From contig JBFWLP010000018.1 in the NCBI GenBank assembly GCA_050252075.1, positions 1 through 40,350 on the forward strand: a DNA stretch of 40,350 bases, given 5' to 3'. The position numbers were made by a program, and so were the translations under genes. The notes under the pieces were generated by a model. It did no database searches. It worked only from the letters and a program-made list of their open reading frames with translations, and was not told the DNA's origin. Shown here piece after piece: positions 14,641-23,083 of this stretch; the stretch's first letter is position 1; each line of letters opens with the position of its first letter. The DNA is from JAAYGT01 sp050252075. GTDB taxonomy: Bacteria; Pseudomonadota; Gammaproteobacteria; Burkholderiales; Burkholderiaceae_B.

Positions 14641-17343
14641 TTACGCCGCAAGCAGCTGTCGAAGCACAAACGGCAGAATGCCGCCGTTCTGGTAGTAGTC
14701 TACTTCGGTGGCGGTGTCGATGCGCAGCAGCACGCGGATGTTCAGCTGTGTGCCGTCGGCGCGCTGAATGATCAGGTCGACGTCTTGTTGGGGGCGTATG
14801 CCTTTTTCAAGACCGGTCAGGCTGAACGTTTCGGTGCCGTCGATACCCAGCGATTCGACACTGTCGGTGCCCTTGAACTGCAGCGGCAAGACACCCATGC
14901 CCACCAGGTTGCTGCGGTGAATGCGCTCGAAACTGCGAGCAATGACGGCACGCACACCCAGCAGCTGCGTGCCCTTGGCCGCCCAGTCGCGTGAGGATCC
15001 GGTGCCGTATTCCTCGCCGGCGAAAATTACCGTGGATACGTTTTCGGCTTTGTATTTCATGGCGGCATCGTAGATTGCCATGCGTTCGCCACTGGGCTGG
15101 TACAGGGTTTCGCCGCCTTCAAAGCGGCTGCCGTCGGGCAAACGGGGAATCATGTGGTTCTTGATGCGAACGTTGGCAAAGGTGCCTCGCATCATGATTT
15201 CATGATTGCCGCGTCGCGATCCATAGCTGTTGAAGTCGGCTTTCTGTACGCCATGGGTTTTGAGCCATTCGCCGGCGGGCGACGATTCCTTGATGGAGCC
15301 GGCCGGTGAAATGTGGTCGGTGGTGACCGAATCGCCGAAAATGGCCAGCGCGCGGGCATTCTGCACGGGCGGCATGGCGTCGGGCTGCATCTGGAAGCCC
15401 TGGAAAAAGGGTGGTTCGGCGATGTAGGTGGATTCGGGCCATGTATAGATGTCGCCGCCTACACCGGATATCTTTTTCCAGAGTTTGCCGGGGTTGGTCT
15501 GGATCTGGGCGTAGTTGCTGCGGAAATCGTTGGGGTCGAGTGCCTTTTTCAGCAGGGCGTTTACCTCGTCGTTCGACGGCCAGATATCGCCCAGCCAGAC
15601 GTCGCCCTTCTTGCCTTTGCCAACAGGCTCTTTCATGAGATTGCGTCGTGCCGTGCCGGCCAGCGCAAAGGCAACGACCAGCGGCGGCGAGGCCAGGAAA
15701 TTGGCCTTGATGTTCGGATGGATGCGCGCTTCGAAGTTGCGGTTGCCCGACAGTACCGCCGAGCACACCAGGTTGTTCTGGGTAATGGCTTCGTTAAGAT
15801 CGGGTGTCAGATCGCCGGCATTGCCGATGCAGGTGGTGCAGCCGTAGGCCGCCACGTTGAAGCCCAGCTTTTCCAGGTAGGGCAGCAACCCGGTTTTGGT
15901 CAGGTAGTCGGTGACCACCCGCGAGCCGGGCGCGAGCGACGTTTTGATGTGCGCCGGAATTTTCATGCCCAGCTTGACGGCCTTCTTGGCCATGAGCCCC
16001 GCCGCCAGCAGCACGCTGGGGTTCGAGGTGTTGGTACACGAGGTGATGGCGGCGATAAGGATGTCGCCGTGACGGATGTGGGTGCCGGCGGAAGTGGTAA
16101 TGACGTCGCCCAGACGTTCGGCGGGCTGATTGAACCCGGCCGAGGATGGCTCGGCGAAAAGCCTGTCGAAGGTCTCTTTCAGATCGGCCAGTTCGATGCG
16201 GTCCTGGGGCCGCTTGGGGCCGGCCAGTGACGGCGTGACCGATCCAAGATCGAGCTTGAGCAACTGGGAATACTTGATGTCCTGGGCGTTGGGCACGCCG
16301 TACATTTCCTGGGCCTGGAAGTAGGCTTTGAGCGCCTTGATTTCCTTGTCGGTACGGCCCGTGGTTTTGAAGTAATCGATGGTGCGGTCGTCAACGGGGA
16401 AAAAGCCCATGGTGGCGCCGTATTCGGGTGCCATGTTGCCGATGGTGGCGCGATCGGTGACCGACAGGCTGGCAGTGCCCGGGCCGCAGAACTCGACAAA
16501 CTTGCCCACCACCTTGTTCTTGCGCAGCAGTTCGGTCAGGGTGAGCACGAGGTCGGTGGCGGTGACGCCGCCACGCAGCTGGCCGGTCAGTTCGACGCCG
16601 ACGACATCGGGGGTAAGCATGTACACGGGCTGGCCCAGCATGCCGGCTTCCGCTTCAATACCGCCCACGCCCCAGCCCACCACGCCGATACCGTTGATCA
16701 TGGTGGTGTGACTGTCGGTGCCGACCAGCGTGTCGGGATAATAAATATTGCTGGATTTGTCGTGATGTACGCCACGGGCCAGGTGTTCCAGGTTGACCTG
16801 GTGAACAATGCCGAAGCCCGGAGGCACAACGCCGAAGGTGTCGAAAGCCTGCATGCCCCATTTCAGGAACTGGTAGCGTTCCTTGTTGCGTTCGAACTCC
16901 AGCTTCATATTCAGGTCGAGCGCCTTTTTGGTGCCGAAGTAGTCGATCATGACGGAATGGTCGACGACCAGGTCAACCGGTACCAGCGGCTCGATGCGTT
17001 TGGGGTTCAGGTTCATGCCGTGAGCCACCGACCGCATGGCGGCCAGATCGGCCAGCAGTGGCACGCCGGTGAAGTCTTGCAGCACCACGCGTGACACGAC
17101 GAAGGGAATTTCCGCCGTGCGCTTGGCTTTGGGTTTCCATTTGGCAAGTTCTTTGACGTGCTTCTCGGTAATTTTCTTGCCGTCGCAGTTGCGCAGTACC
17201 GATTCGAGCACGATACGCAGTGACACCGGCAGGGCGGCAATGTTCACACCCAGGGCCTGCCCCAACGCAGGCAAGGAATAAAAATGCGCTTTCTTGCGGC
17301 CAATGCTGAACTCTTGCAAGGTGTTGAAGGTATTGTGCGGCAT
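14641..17343 (-). CDS. acnA: Aconitate hydratase A
   Basis: A 900-residue monomeric aconitase of the AcnA/IRP type that interconverts citrate and isocitrate through cis-aconitate. The [4Fe-4S] ligands Cys436 (SCTNTS) and Cys502/Cys505 (GCTTC) are present, as are DSHTTMI in the body and the swivel-domain GTGSSRDWAAKG loop. The start is MPHNTFNTL at 17343, with ggag 6 bp upstream; 20 further in-frame codons upstream are not typical. It lies 224 bp downstream of acnB on the same strand but is separated by a long hairpin (17486-17520), so it probably has its own promoter. It is the oxidative-stress-resistant isozyme in organisms that have both types. Confidence 0.97.
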   Translation of the reverse strand: MPHNTFNTLQEFSIGRKKAHFYSLPALGQALGVNIAALPVSLRIVLESVLRNCDGKKITEKHVKELAKWKPKAKRTAEIPFVVSRVVLQDFTGVPLLADLAAMRSVAHGMNLNPKRIEPLVPVDLVVDHSVMIDYFGTKKALDLNMKLEFERNKERYQFLKWGMQAFDTFGVVPPGFGIVHQVNLEHLARGVHHDKSSNIYYPDTLVGTDSHTTMINGIGVVGWGVGGIEAEAGMLGQPVYMLTPDVVGVELTGQLRGGVTATDLVLTLTELLRKNKVVGKFVEFCGPGTASLSVTDRATIGNMAPEYGATMGFFPVDDRTIDYFKTTGRTDKEIKALKAYFQAQEMYGVPNAQDIKYSQLLKLDLGSVTPSLAGPKRPQDRIELADLKETFDRLFAEPSSAGFNQPAERLGDVITTSAGTHIRHGDILIAAITSCTNTSNPSVLLAAGLMAKKAVKLGMKIPAHIKTSLAPGSRVVTDYLTKTGLLPYLEKLGFNVAAYGCTTCIGNAGDLTPDLNEAITQNNLVCSAVLSGNRNFEARIHPNIKANFLASPPLVVAFALAGTARRNLMKEPVGKGKKGDVWLGDIWPSNDEVNALLKKALDPNDFRSNYAQIQTNPGKLWKKISGVGGDIYTWPESTYIAEPPFFQGFQMQPDAMPPVQNARALAIFGDSVTTDHISPAGSIKESSPAGEWLKTHGVQKADFNSYGSRRGNHEIMMRGTFANVRIKNHMIPRLPDGSRFEGGETLYQPSGERMAIYDAAMKYKAENVSTVIFAGEEYGTGSSRDWAAKGTQLLGVRAVIARSFERIHRSNLVGMGVLPLQFKGTDSVESLGIDGTETFSLTGLEKGIRPQQDVDLIIQRADGTQLNIRVLLRIDTATEVDYYQNGGILPFVLRQLLAA

Positions 17344-17485
17344 GCTGGGCTCCGGTAAGTTGGAAACATGGGCTGTGGCAATGGCTGCGCCTTGGGCGTA
17401 CACGCGACGCAGAGCGCAGGATATGAAATTATTTTAGGCTGGTTTGGGCAGGAATGCTTGCTCTTCTTTTATGTCGCCCAAAGCA

Positions 17486-17520
17486 GCATCCCCCGCCCTA
17501 CAGGGTAAGGCGGGGGATGC
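17486..17520 (-). terminator. Putative terminator after acnB
   Basis: Perfect 12-bp GC-rich arms (17486-17497 and 17509-17520) with an 11-nt loop lie 47 bp beyond the acnB stop. Only a weak T-rich sequence follows on the minus strand, so termination may be partial or factor-aided, and read-through into acnA is possible. Confidence 0.6.
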
Positions 17521-17567
17521 CATGGGCCGGAAAACCGTCGGTGATTAGCCGACGGCCGTTTCAGCAA

Positions 17568-20153
17568 TTACACGCCGACGGAATCGGCAATTTCACGAAA
17601 CTCTTCGATCTGGTCGAAGTTCATGTAGCGGTAGATCTGGTCGCTGCTCTGGTTGATGACGCCCATGTCGGCCATGTATTCCTCGCGGGTGGGAATGCGG
17701 CCCAGTCGGGAGCACACAGCCGCCAGTTCCGCCGACCCCAGGAACACATTCGAGTTCTTGCCAAGGCGGTTGGGGAAGTTGCGCGTGCTGGTGGACATGA
17801 CGGTTGCACCTTCGCGCACCTGTGCCTGGTTACCCATACACAGCGAGCAGCCCGGCATTTCCATACGTGCGCCTGCCGTACCCAGAACGCCGTAGTGGCC
17901 TTCTTCGGTCAGTTGCTGTTGATCCATTTTGGTGGGGGGGGCAACCCACAGGCGGGTGGGAATATCGCGCTTGCCTTCGAGCAGCTTGGAGGCTGCACGG
18001 AAGTGGCCGATGTTGGTCATGCAGCTGCCGATGAACACTTCGTCGATCTTGGTGCCGGCAACCTCGGACAGCGTCTTGACGTCGTCGGGGTCGTTCGGGC
18101 AAGCCAGGATGGGCTCGTGAATATCGTTCAGATCAATGTCGATGACGGCGGCGTAGTCGGCGTCGGCGTCGGGCGCGAGCAATTGCGGGTCGGCCAGCCA
18201 GGCTTCCATGGCTTTGATGCGGCGAGCCAGTGTGCGCTCGTCTTCGTAGCCGTTGGCGATCATCCACTTGAGCAGTGTGATGTTGCTGGTGATGTATTCG
18301 ATGATGGGTTCTTTGTCCAGGCGAACCGTACATCCGGCGGCAGAGCGTTCGGCCGATGCATCGGACAGTTCGAACGCCTGTTCCACTTTCAGCTTGGGCA
18401 GGCCTTCGATTTCCAGAATACGTCCGGAGAAGATGTTTTTCTTGCCCTTTTTCTCGACGGTGAGCAGGCCCTGCCGGATCGCGTACAACGGAATGGCGTT
18501 GACCAGATCGCGCAGCGTAACGCCGGGCTGCAGCTCGCCTTTGAAGCGTACCAGCACAGACTCGGGCATATCGAGCGGCATGACACCTGTGGCTGCCGCA
18601 AAGGCGACCAGACCCGAGCCGGCGGGGAAGCTGATGCCGATGGGGAAGCGGGTGTGCGAATCACCGCCGGTGCCCACTGTGTCGGGCAGCAGCATGCGGT
18701 TCAGCCACGAGTGAATGATACCGTCGCCCGGGCGCAGAGACACGCCGCCTCGGGTGCTGATGAAGTCGGGCAGCTCGTGGTGGGTTTTCACATCGACCGG
18801 CTTGGGATAGGCGGCAGTGTGGCAGAACGATTGCATGACCAGATCGGCCGAAAAGCCCAGGCAGGCCAGATCTTTCAGTTCGTCGCGGGTCATGGGGCCC
18901 GTGGTGTCCTGGCTGCCGACCGACGTCATTTTGGGTTCGCAGTACGTTCCGGGGCGAATGCCTGTGCCTTCCGGCAGGCCGCAGGCGCGACCCACCATTT
19001 TCTGTGCCAGTGAATACCCTTTGCCTGTGTCGGCAGGGTTCTGCGGAAGACGGAAAAGTGTTGACGGCGGCAAACCCAGGGCTTCGCGGGCCTTGGCGGT
19101 GAGGCCACGACCGATGATGAGCGGAATGCGCCCGCCCGCGCGGGCTTCGTCGAACAGTACGTCGGATTTGACCTGGAATTCGGCGATCACGTTGCCGTTC
19201 TTCAGCGCCTTGCCTTCAAAGGGACGCAGTTCGATGACGTCGCCCATATCCATTTGCGAGACATCGAGCTCGATGGGGAGCGCGCCGGCGTCTTCCATGG
19301 TGTTGTAGAAAATTGGCGCAATTTTTCCGCCCAGGCACACGCCGCCGAAACGCTTGTTCGGCACGAAGGGAATATCTTCCCCGGTGTGCCACAAGACCGA
19401 GTTGGTGGCCGATTTGCGCGAGGATCCGGTACCCACGACATCGCCCACATAGGCAACCAGGTGACCTTTTTCTTTCAGTTGCTGCAGGAAGTTGATGGGG
19501 CCGATCTTGCCCGGCTCGTCGGGGGTGATGCCGTCGCGCGGGTTTTTCAGCATGGCCAGTGCATGCAGCGGGATATCGGGACGGCTCCAGGCGTCGGGCG
19601 CGGGAGAGAGGTCGTCGGTGTTGGTTTCGCCGGTCACCTTGAATACGGTGAGGGTAAGGCTTTGCGGAACCTCGGGGCGGCTGGTGAACCATTCCGCGTC
19701 AGCCCAGCTTTGCAGCACGGCCTTGGCGTGGGCATTGCCTTTGTCGGCCTTGTCTTTCACGTCGTGGAAGGCGTCGAACATGAGCAGCGTTTTCTTCAGG
19801 GCTTCCGCGGCGACGGCGCCCAGCTCGGCATCGTCGAGCAGGTCGATCAACGGGCTGATGTTGTAGCCGCCCAGCATGGTGCCCAGCAGTTCGGTGGCGT
19901 GTTTGCGGCTGATGAGCGTACAGGTTTCTTTGCCAAAGGCCACGGCGGCCAGATACGACGCTTTCACCTTGGCAGCGTCGTCGACGCCGGCGGGTACGCG
20001 GTGCGTAATCAGGTTCAGCAGAAAATCCCCTTCGCCGGCGGGAGGTGCTTTCAGCAGTTCGATGAGGTCGGCGGTTTGCTGCGCAGACAGCGGCAGCGGC
20101 GGGATGCCTTGCGCGGCGCGTTCGGCAACGTGTTGGCGATAGGATTCCAGCAT
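17568..20153 (-). CDS. acnB: Aconitate hydratase B
   Basis: At 861 residues this matches AcnB, the main TCA-cycle aconitase of proteobacteria, with the HEAT-like domain at the N terminus (about 1-160), the swivel domain next (GTGSSRKSATNS near 245) and the catalytic Fe-S domains last. Cluster ligands are Cys711 (GSCMTN), Cys769 and Cys772 (GCSLCMGN). The enzyme also handles 2-methylisocitrate in the methylcitrate cycle, which is encoded 1.7 kb away. Its promoter region carries the perfect 30-bp four-half-site operator at 20232-20261, shared with mdh and gntR. This suggests that acnB, unlike acnA, is under the control of the local GntR regulator. Confidence 0.97.
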   Translation of the reverse strand: MLESYRQHVAERAAQGIPPLPLSAQQTADLIELLKAPPAGEGDFLLNLITHRVPAGVDDAAKVKASYLAAVAFGKETCTLISRKHATELLGTMLGGYNISPLIDLLDDAELGAVAAEALKKTLLMFDAFHDVKDKADKGNAHAKAVLQSWADAEWFTSRPEVPQSLTLTVFKVTGETNTDDLSPAPDAWSRPDIPLHALAMLKNPRDGITPDEPGKIGPINFLQQLKEKGHLVAYVGDVVGTGSSRKSATNSVLWHTGEDIPFVPNKRFGGVCLGGKIAPIFYNTMEDAGALPIELDVSQMDMGDVIELRPFEGKALKNGNVIAEFQVKSDVLFDEARAGGRIPLIIGRGLTAKAREALGLPPSTLFRLPQNPADTGKGYSLAQKMVGRACGLPEGTGIRPGTYCEPKMTSVGSQDTTGPMTRDELKDLACLGFSADLVMQSFCHTAAYPKPVDVKTHHELPDFISTRGGVSLRPGDGIIHSWLNRMLLPDTVGTGGDSHTRFPIGISFPAGSGLVAFAAATGVMPLDMPESVLVRFKGELQPGVTLRDLVNAIPLYAIRQGLLTVEKKGKKNIFSGRILEIEGLPKLKVEQAFELSDASAERSAAGCTVRLDKEPIIEYITSNITLLKWMIANGYEDERTLARRIKAMEAWLADPQLLAPDADADYAAVIDIDLNDIHEPILACPNDPDDVKTLSEVAGTKIDEVFIGSCMTNIGHFRAASKLLEGKRDIPTRLWVAPPTKMDQQQLTEEGHYGVLGTAGARMEMPGCSLCMGNQAQVREGATVMSTSTRNFPNRLGKNSNVFLGSAELAAVCSRLGRIPTREEYMADMGVINQSSDQIYRYMNFDQIEEFREIADSVGV

Positions 20154-20200
20154 GTTTCGTGCCCTTTACTAAGATAAGTTTACGGAATGGCTTACCCCGG

Positions 20201-20230
20201 ATTGTAGTTCTTTCGGGGGCCGGAAAGCAA
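20201..20230 (-). promoter_or_regulatory. Putative acnB promoter
   Basis: On the minus strand TTGCTT (20230-20225), an 18-bp spacer and TACAAT (20206-20201) form a sigma70-like promoter. It starts one base after the end of the 30-bp operator. The predicted leader is about 40 nt. Confidence 0.6.
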
Positions 20231-20231
20231 A

Positions 20232-20261
20232 TGTCTTATGTCTTATATAAGACATAAGACA
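20232..20261. promoter_or_regulatory. Perfect 30-bp operator of four half-sites upstream of acnB
   Basis: The sequence is a perfect palindrome built from GTCTTAT twice (20233-20239, 20240-20246) and then ATAAGAC twice (20247-20253, 20254-20260), with T and A at the ends. The inner 14 bp has the GT-N-TATA-N-AC-like symmetry known for HutC/UTRA members of the GntR family. A 26/30 match recurs between mdh and gntR. Four evenly spaced half-sites suggest two dimers side by side. Binding by the regulator encoded at 29189 is inference. Confidence 0.8.
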
Positions 20262-20281
20262 AGGTGTGGGAGGAGCGCGCC

Positions 20282-21148
20282 TCAGAGGCGAGACTTCAGC
20301 CAGGCGCTGAATTCCTCGCCCAGCTCCGGATGGATGGATCCCAGGTCGACGCTGGCCTGCAGCAGGCCCAGTTTGCTGCCACAGTCGTAGCGGGTGCCGT
20401 GATAGCTGTAGGCAAGCACCTGTTCGGTGGACAGCAGGGCGGCGATGGCGTCGGTGAGCTGGATTTCGCCGCCGGCGCCGCGCGATTGCCCGCGGATACA
20501 ATTGAAAATGGCGGGGGTCAGTATGTAGCGCCCGGCAACCGCCAGGGTTCCCGGCGCCACGCTGGGGTGCGGCTTTTCAATGATGCCGGTAATGCGCTGC
20601 AGATCCCGCGCCAGCGGCTCGCCTTTCACTATGCCGTAGCGGGACGTATGTTCCAGCGGTACATTCTGTACGGCAAGAATGCTGCACTGGCGTTCCTCAA
20701 ACAGCGCGGTCATTTGCTGCAGTACGGGCGGATCGCCCACCATCAGGTCGTCGGCCAGCAGCACGGCGAAGGGTTCACCGTGAATAAGCCGCTCGGCACA
20801 CAGCACCGCATGGCCCAGCCCGAACGCGCGGGGCTGGCGCACGTAAAAGCATTCCATATCGTTGGGCTTGATCGACTCGACCACATTGATCAAGCCGTCT
20901 TTGCCATGGGCCGCCAGTTCCGATTCCAGCTCATAGGCCGTGTCGAAGTGATCTTCGATGGCCCGTTTGTTGCGCCCGGTGACGAAGATCATGTCGCGCA
21001 CGCCGGCGGCGTAGGCTTCTTCGACGGCATACTGGATCAAAGGTTTGTCGACGACGGGCAGCATTTCTTTGGGCGACGCCTTGGTCGCGGGCAAAAAGCG
21101 TGTACCCAGCCCGGCCACAGGGAAAACGGCCTTGGTGATTCGGGACAT
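20282..21148 (-). CDS. galU: UTP--glucose-1-phosphate uridylyltransferase
   Basis: A 288-residue nucleotidyltransferase making UDP-glucose from UTP and glucose-1-phosphate, for lipopolysaccharide, capsule or osmoprotectant synthesis. The N-terminal nucleotide-binding signature GLGTRFLPATKASPKEMLPVVDKP is intact. So are the VRQPRAFGLGHAVLCA and ADDLMVG segments and the C-terminal YDCGSKLG. The start is MSRITKAVFP (21148), the usual GalU N terminus; the frame remains open upstream through the GNAT gene but that is an out-of-family extension. It follows the GNAT gene by 25 bp. It is functionally separate from the surrounding TCA genes. Confidence 0.96.
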   Translation of the reverse strand: MSRITKAVFPVAGLGTRFLPATKASPKEMLPVVDKPLIQYAVEEAYAAGVRDMIFVTGRNKRAIEDHFDTAYELESELAAHGKDGLINVVESIKPNDMECFYVRQPRAFGLGHAVLCAERLIHGEPFAVLLADDLMVGDPPVLQQMTALFEERQCSILAVQNVPLEHTSRYGIVKGEPLARDLQRITGIIEKPHPSVAPGTLAVAGRYILTPAIFNCIRGQSRGAGGEIQLTDAIAALLSTEQVLAYSYHGTRYDCGSKLGLLQASVDLGSIHPELGEEFSAWLKSRL

Positions 21149-21173
21149 GTCAGTAGCTCGGAAGCCGTTCGCG

Positions 21174-21449
21174 TCAGCGAACCAGGTCGGCGTAGTCGGG
21201 GTGACGGCGAATATAGGCCTGGGCGTAAGTGCACTGGGGGCGCACCGCCCATCCGTTGGCCCGGGCCGTGTCAAGCGCAAACCGGGTAAGGTCGGCGGCA
21301 ATGCCACGGCCGCCGACGGCATCGGGAACGCCGGTGTGCGTGATGGTCATGACGTTGTCGGCCAGATCGTAGTCAAGCACGCTCAGAACATTGTCTTCGG
21401 TGGTTTCGAAGCGGTTTTCCCGGGTGTTTTGGGTAATGACGCGGCTCAT
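21174..21449 (-). CDS. Small GNAT-family N-acetyltransferase (YidJ/COG2388 type)
   Basis: A 91-residue minimal acetyltransferase-like domain with the acetyl-CoA-binding loop GVPDAVGGRGIAADL near residues 40-54. The C-terminal QCTYAQAYIRRHPDYADLV has the conserved Cys, Tyr and RHP of this small subfamily. Substrates are unknown. An aaggaat ribosome-binding site precedes ATG 21449. It sits between a small membrane protein gene and galU, all on the minus strand with short gaps, so it is probably co-transcribed with them. Confidence 0.88.
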   Translation of the reverse strand: MSRVITQNTRENRFETTEDNVLSVLDYDLADNVMTITHTGVPDAVGGRGIAADLTRFALDTARANGWAVRPQCTYAQAYIRRHPDYADLVR

Positions 21450-21466
21450 GGTGATTCCTTACAGGG

Positions 21467-21865
21467 TTAGATGACCGTGCTCAGATAAATGAATATCCAC
21501 AGGGCCAGCATGGTCGGTACCCCAAGCAGACAGCCGCCCCACAGGCCGATCAACGGCCATTTGATATGGGTGGACAGTTCGTCGGGGTCAACGTGGGCCA
21601 GCAGACGGTTGGCATTGCCCACGATCCAGAACGTGCTTTTCGGAAAGGCAATGCGGAAAAAGCAATCGAGCAGCATCGCCATGCGGATGGCGGCGGGGTA
21701 GGCCTGCCACGGACGATGCTTCAGGTAGGGGTGCTGAAACGTTTGCACGGTGAGGCGAAGGCGAAAAAAGAACAGGTACGCGCCGGACGCCAGCGCGCTC
21801 AGGGCGCAGGCGACCAGCAGCGTGAACGACACAGGTATGGCGTAGGACAGAAAAGTAAGAAACAT
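21467..21865 (-). CDS. Hypothetical inner-membrane protein (132 aa)
   Basis: I do not recognise the family. The protein has a hydrophobic segment at about 7-33, a basic central part (RLRLTVQTFQHPYLKHRPW), a mid region with AFPKSTFWIVGNANRLL, and a second hydrophobic segment at about 105-128. This suggests two membrane spans with a cytoplasmic loop. Its ATG begins three bases after the prpF stop codon and has no evident ribosome-binding site, so its translation may depend on prpF. Whether it has anything to do with propionate metabolism is unknown. Confidence 0.75.
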   Translation of the reverse strand: MFLTFLSYAIPVSFTLLVACALSALASGAYLFFFRLRLTVQTFQHPYLKHRPWQAYPAAIRMAMLLDCFFRIAFPKSTFWIVGNANRLLAHVDPDELSTHIKWPLIGLWGGCLLGVPTMLALWIFIYLSTVI

Positions 21866-21868
21866 AAA

Positions 21869-23059
21869 TTAAAACGCGTCGCCCGGAATACGTACCCAGC
21901 CCTCCATAAGCACGCGCGCACTGCGGCTCATGATGGCTTTGGTGACGGTCCATTCACCGTTCACCTGTTTGGCTTCGGCACCCACACGCAATGTTCCGGA
22001 AGGGTGACCGAAACGCACGGCAGTACGTTCGCCGCCACCGGCCGCCAGGTTGACAAGCGTGCCTGGAACGGCCGCCGCCGTGCCGATAGCCACCGCGGCG
22101 GTGCCCATCATGGCATGGTGCAGTTTCCCCATGGAAAGGGCGCGCACCAGCAGATCGATATCGCCGGCCTCAATGGCCTTGCCGCTTGACGCGGTGTAGC
22201 CGGCGGGCGGAGCCACGAAGGCCACCTTTGGCGTGTGCTGGCGGGTGGCCGCTTCGTCGATGTGCTTGATCAGGCCCATGCGCACCGCGCCGTGCGCCCG
22301 CAGGGTTTCAAACCGGTCGAGCGCCGCCGCATCGCCGTTGATGGCTTCCTGCAGCTCTGTTCCGGTGTACCCGATGGCCTGGGCGTTCACAAAGATGGTG
22401 GGAATACCGGCATTGATCAGGGTGGCTTGCAGTTTGCCCATGCCCGGTACGTCGAGTTCGTCGACCAGATTGCCGGTGGGGAACATGGCACCACCCCCGC
22501 CGTCGTCATCGGCGGCCGGATCCATGAACTCCAGCTGCACTTCGGCCGCCGGGAACGTCACCCCGTCGAGCTCGAAATCGCCGGTTTCCTGAACCTGCCC
22601 GTCGGTGACGGGTACATGCGCCACGATGGTCTTGCCGATGTTGGCCTGCCAGATGCGCACCGTAGCGATGCCGTTCCGGGGAATGCGGCCCGGATCGACC
22701 AGCCCGTTGCTGATGGCGAAGGGCCCCACTGCTGCCGACAGGTTGCCGCAGTTACCGCTCCAGTCGACAAAGGCTTTGTCGATCGACACCTGGCCGAACA
22801 GGTAGTCCACATCGTGGTCGGGCCGTGTGCTTTTTGACAAAATGACTGTTTTGCTGGTGCTGGAGGTGGCGCCGCCCATGCCGTCGATCTGCTTGCCGTA
22901 CGGATCGGGGCTGCCGATCACGCGCATGAGCAGCTTGTCCCGGGCGGCACCGGGCACCTGCGCGGCGGCGGGCAGGTCGGTCAGGCGGAAAAAGACGCCT
23001 TTGCTTGTTCCGCCGCGCATATAGGTGGCGGGAATCTTGATTTGCGCTGCGTGAGCCAT
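21869..23059 (-). CDS. prpF: 2-methylaconitate cis-trans isomerase PrpF
   Basis: A 396-residue PrpF/DUF453 protein with the diaminopimelate-epimerase-like double fold. It isomerises the 2-methylaconitate made by AcnD, so that hydration to 2-methylisocitrate can proceed. Visible family motifs are MRGGTSKGVFF at about 14-24, GMGGATSSTSKT, SGNCGNLSAAVGPF and GKLHHAMMGTAAVAIG. The central loop with ADDDGGGGAMFPTG is typical. A good aggag ribosome-binding site precedes ATG 23059. It follows acnD by 24 bp, the normal acnD-prpF pairing that replaces the AcnD-independent PrpD. Confidence 0.96.
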   Translation of the reverse strand: MAHAAQIKIPATYMRGGTSKGVFFRLTDLPAAAQVPGAARDKLLMRVIGSPDPYGKQIDGMGGATSSTSKTVILSKSTRPDHDVDYLFGQVSIDKAFVDWSGNCGNLSAAVGPFAISNGLVDPGRIPRNGIATVRIWQANIGKTIVAHVPVTDGQVQETGDFELDGVTFPAAEVQLEFMDPAADDDGGGGAMFPTGNLVDELDVPGMGKLQATLINAGIPTIFVNAQAIGYTGTELQEAINGDAAALDRFETLRAHGAVRMGLIKHIDEAATRQHTPKVAFVAPPAGYTASSGKAIEAGDIDLLVRALSMGKLHHAMMGTAAVAIGTAAAVPGTLVNLAAGGGERTAVRFGHPSGTLRVGAEAKQVNGEWTVTKAIMSRSARVLMEGWVRIPGDAF

Positions 23060-23083
23060 TCTGTTTCTCCTGGATTATGCCGG

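Noticed and set aside
17454..19013. 519-codon open frame on the plus strand opposite acnB
   Set aside because: Antisense shadow of acnB with no domain or ribosome-binding signal.
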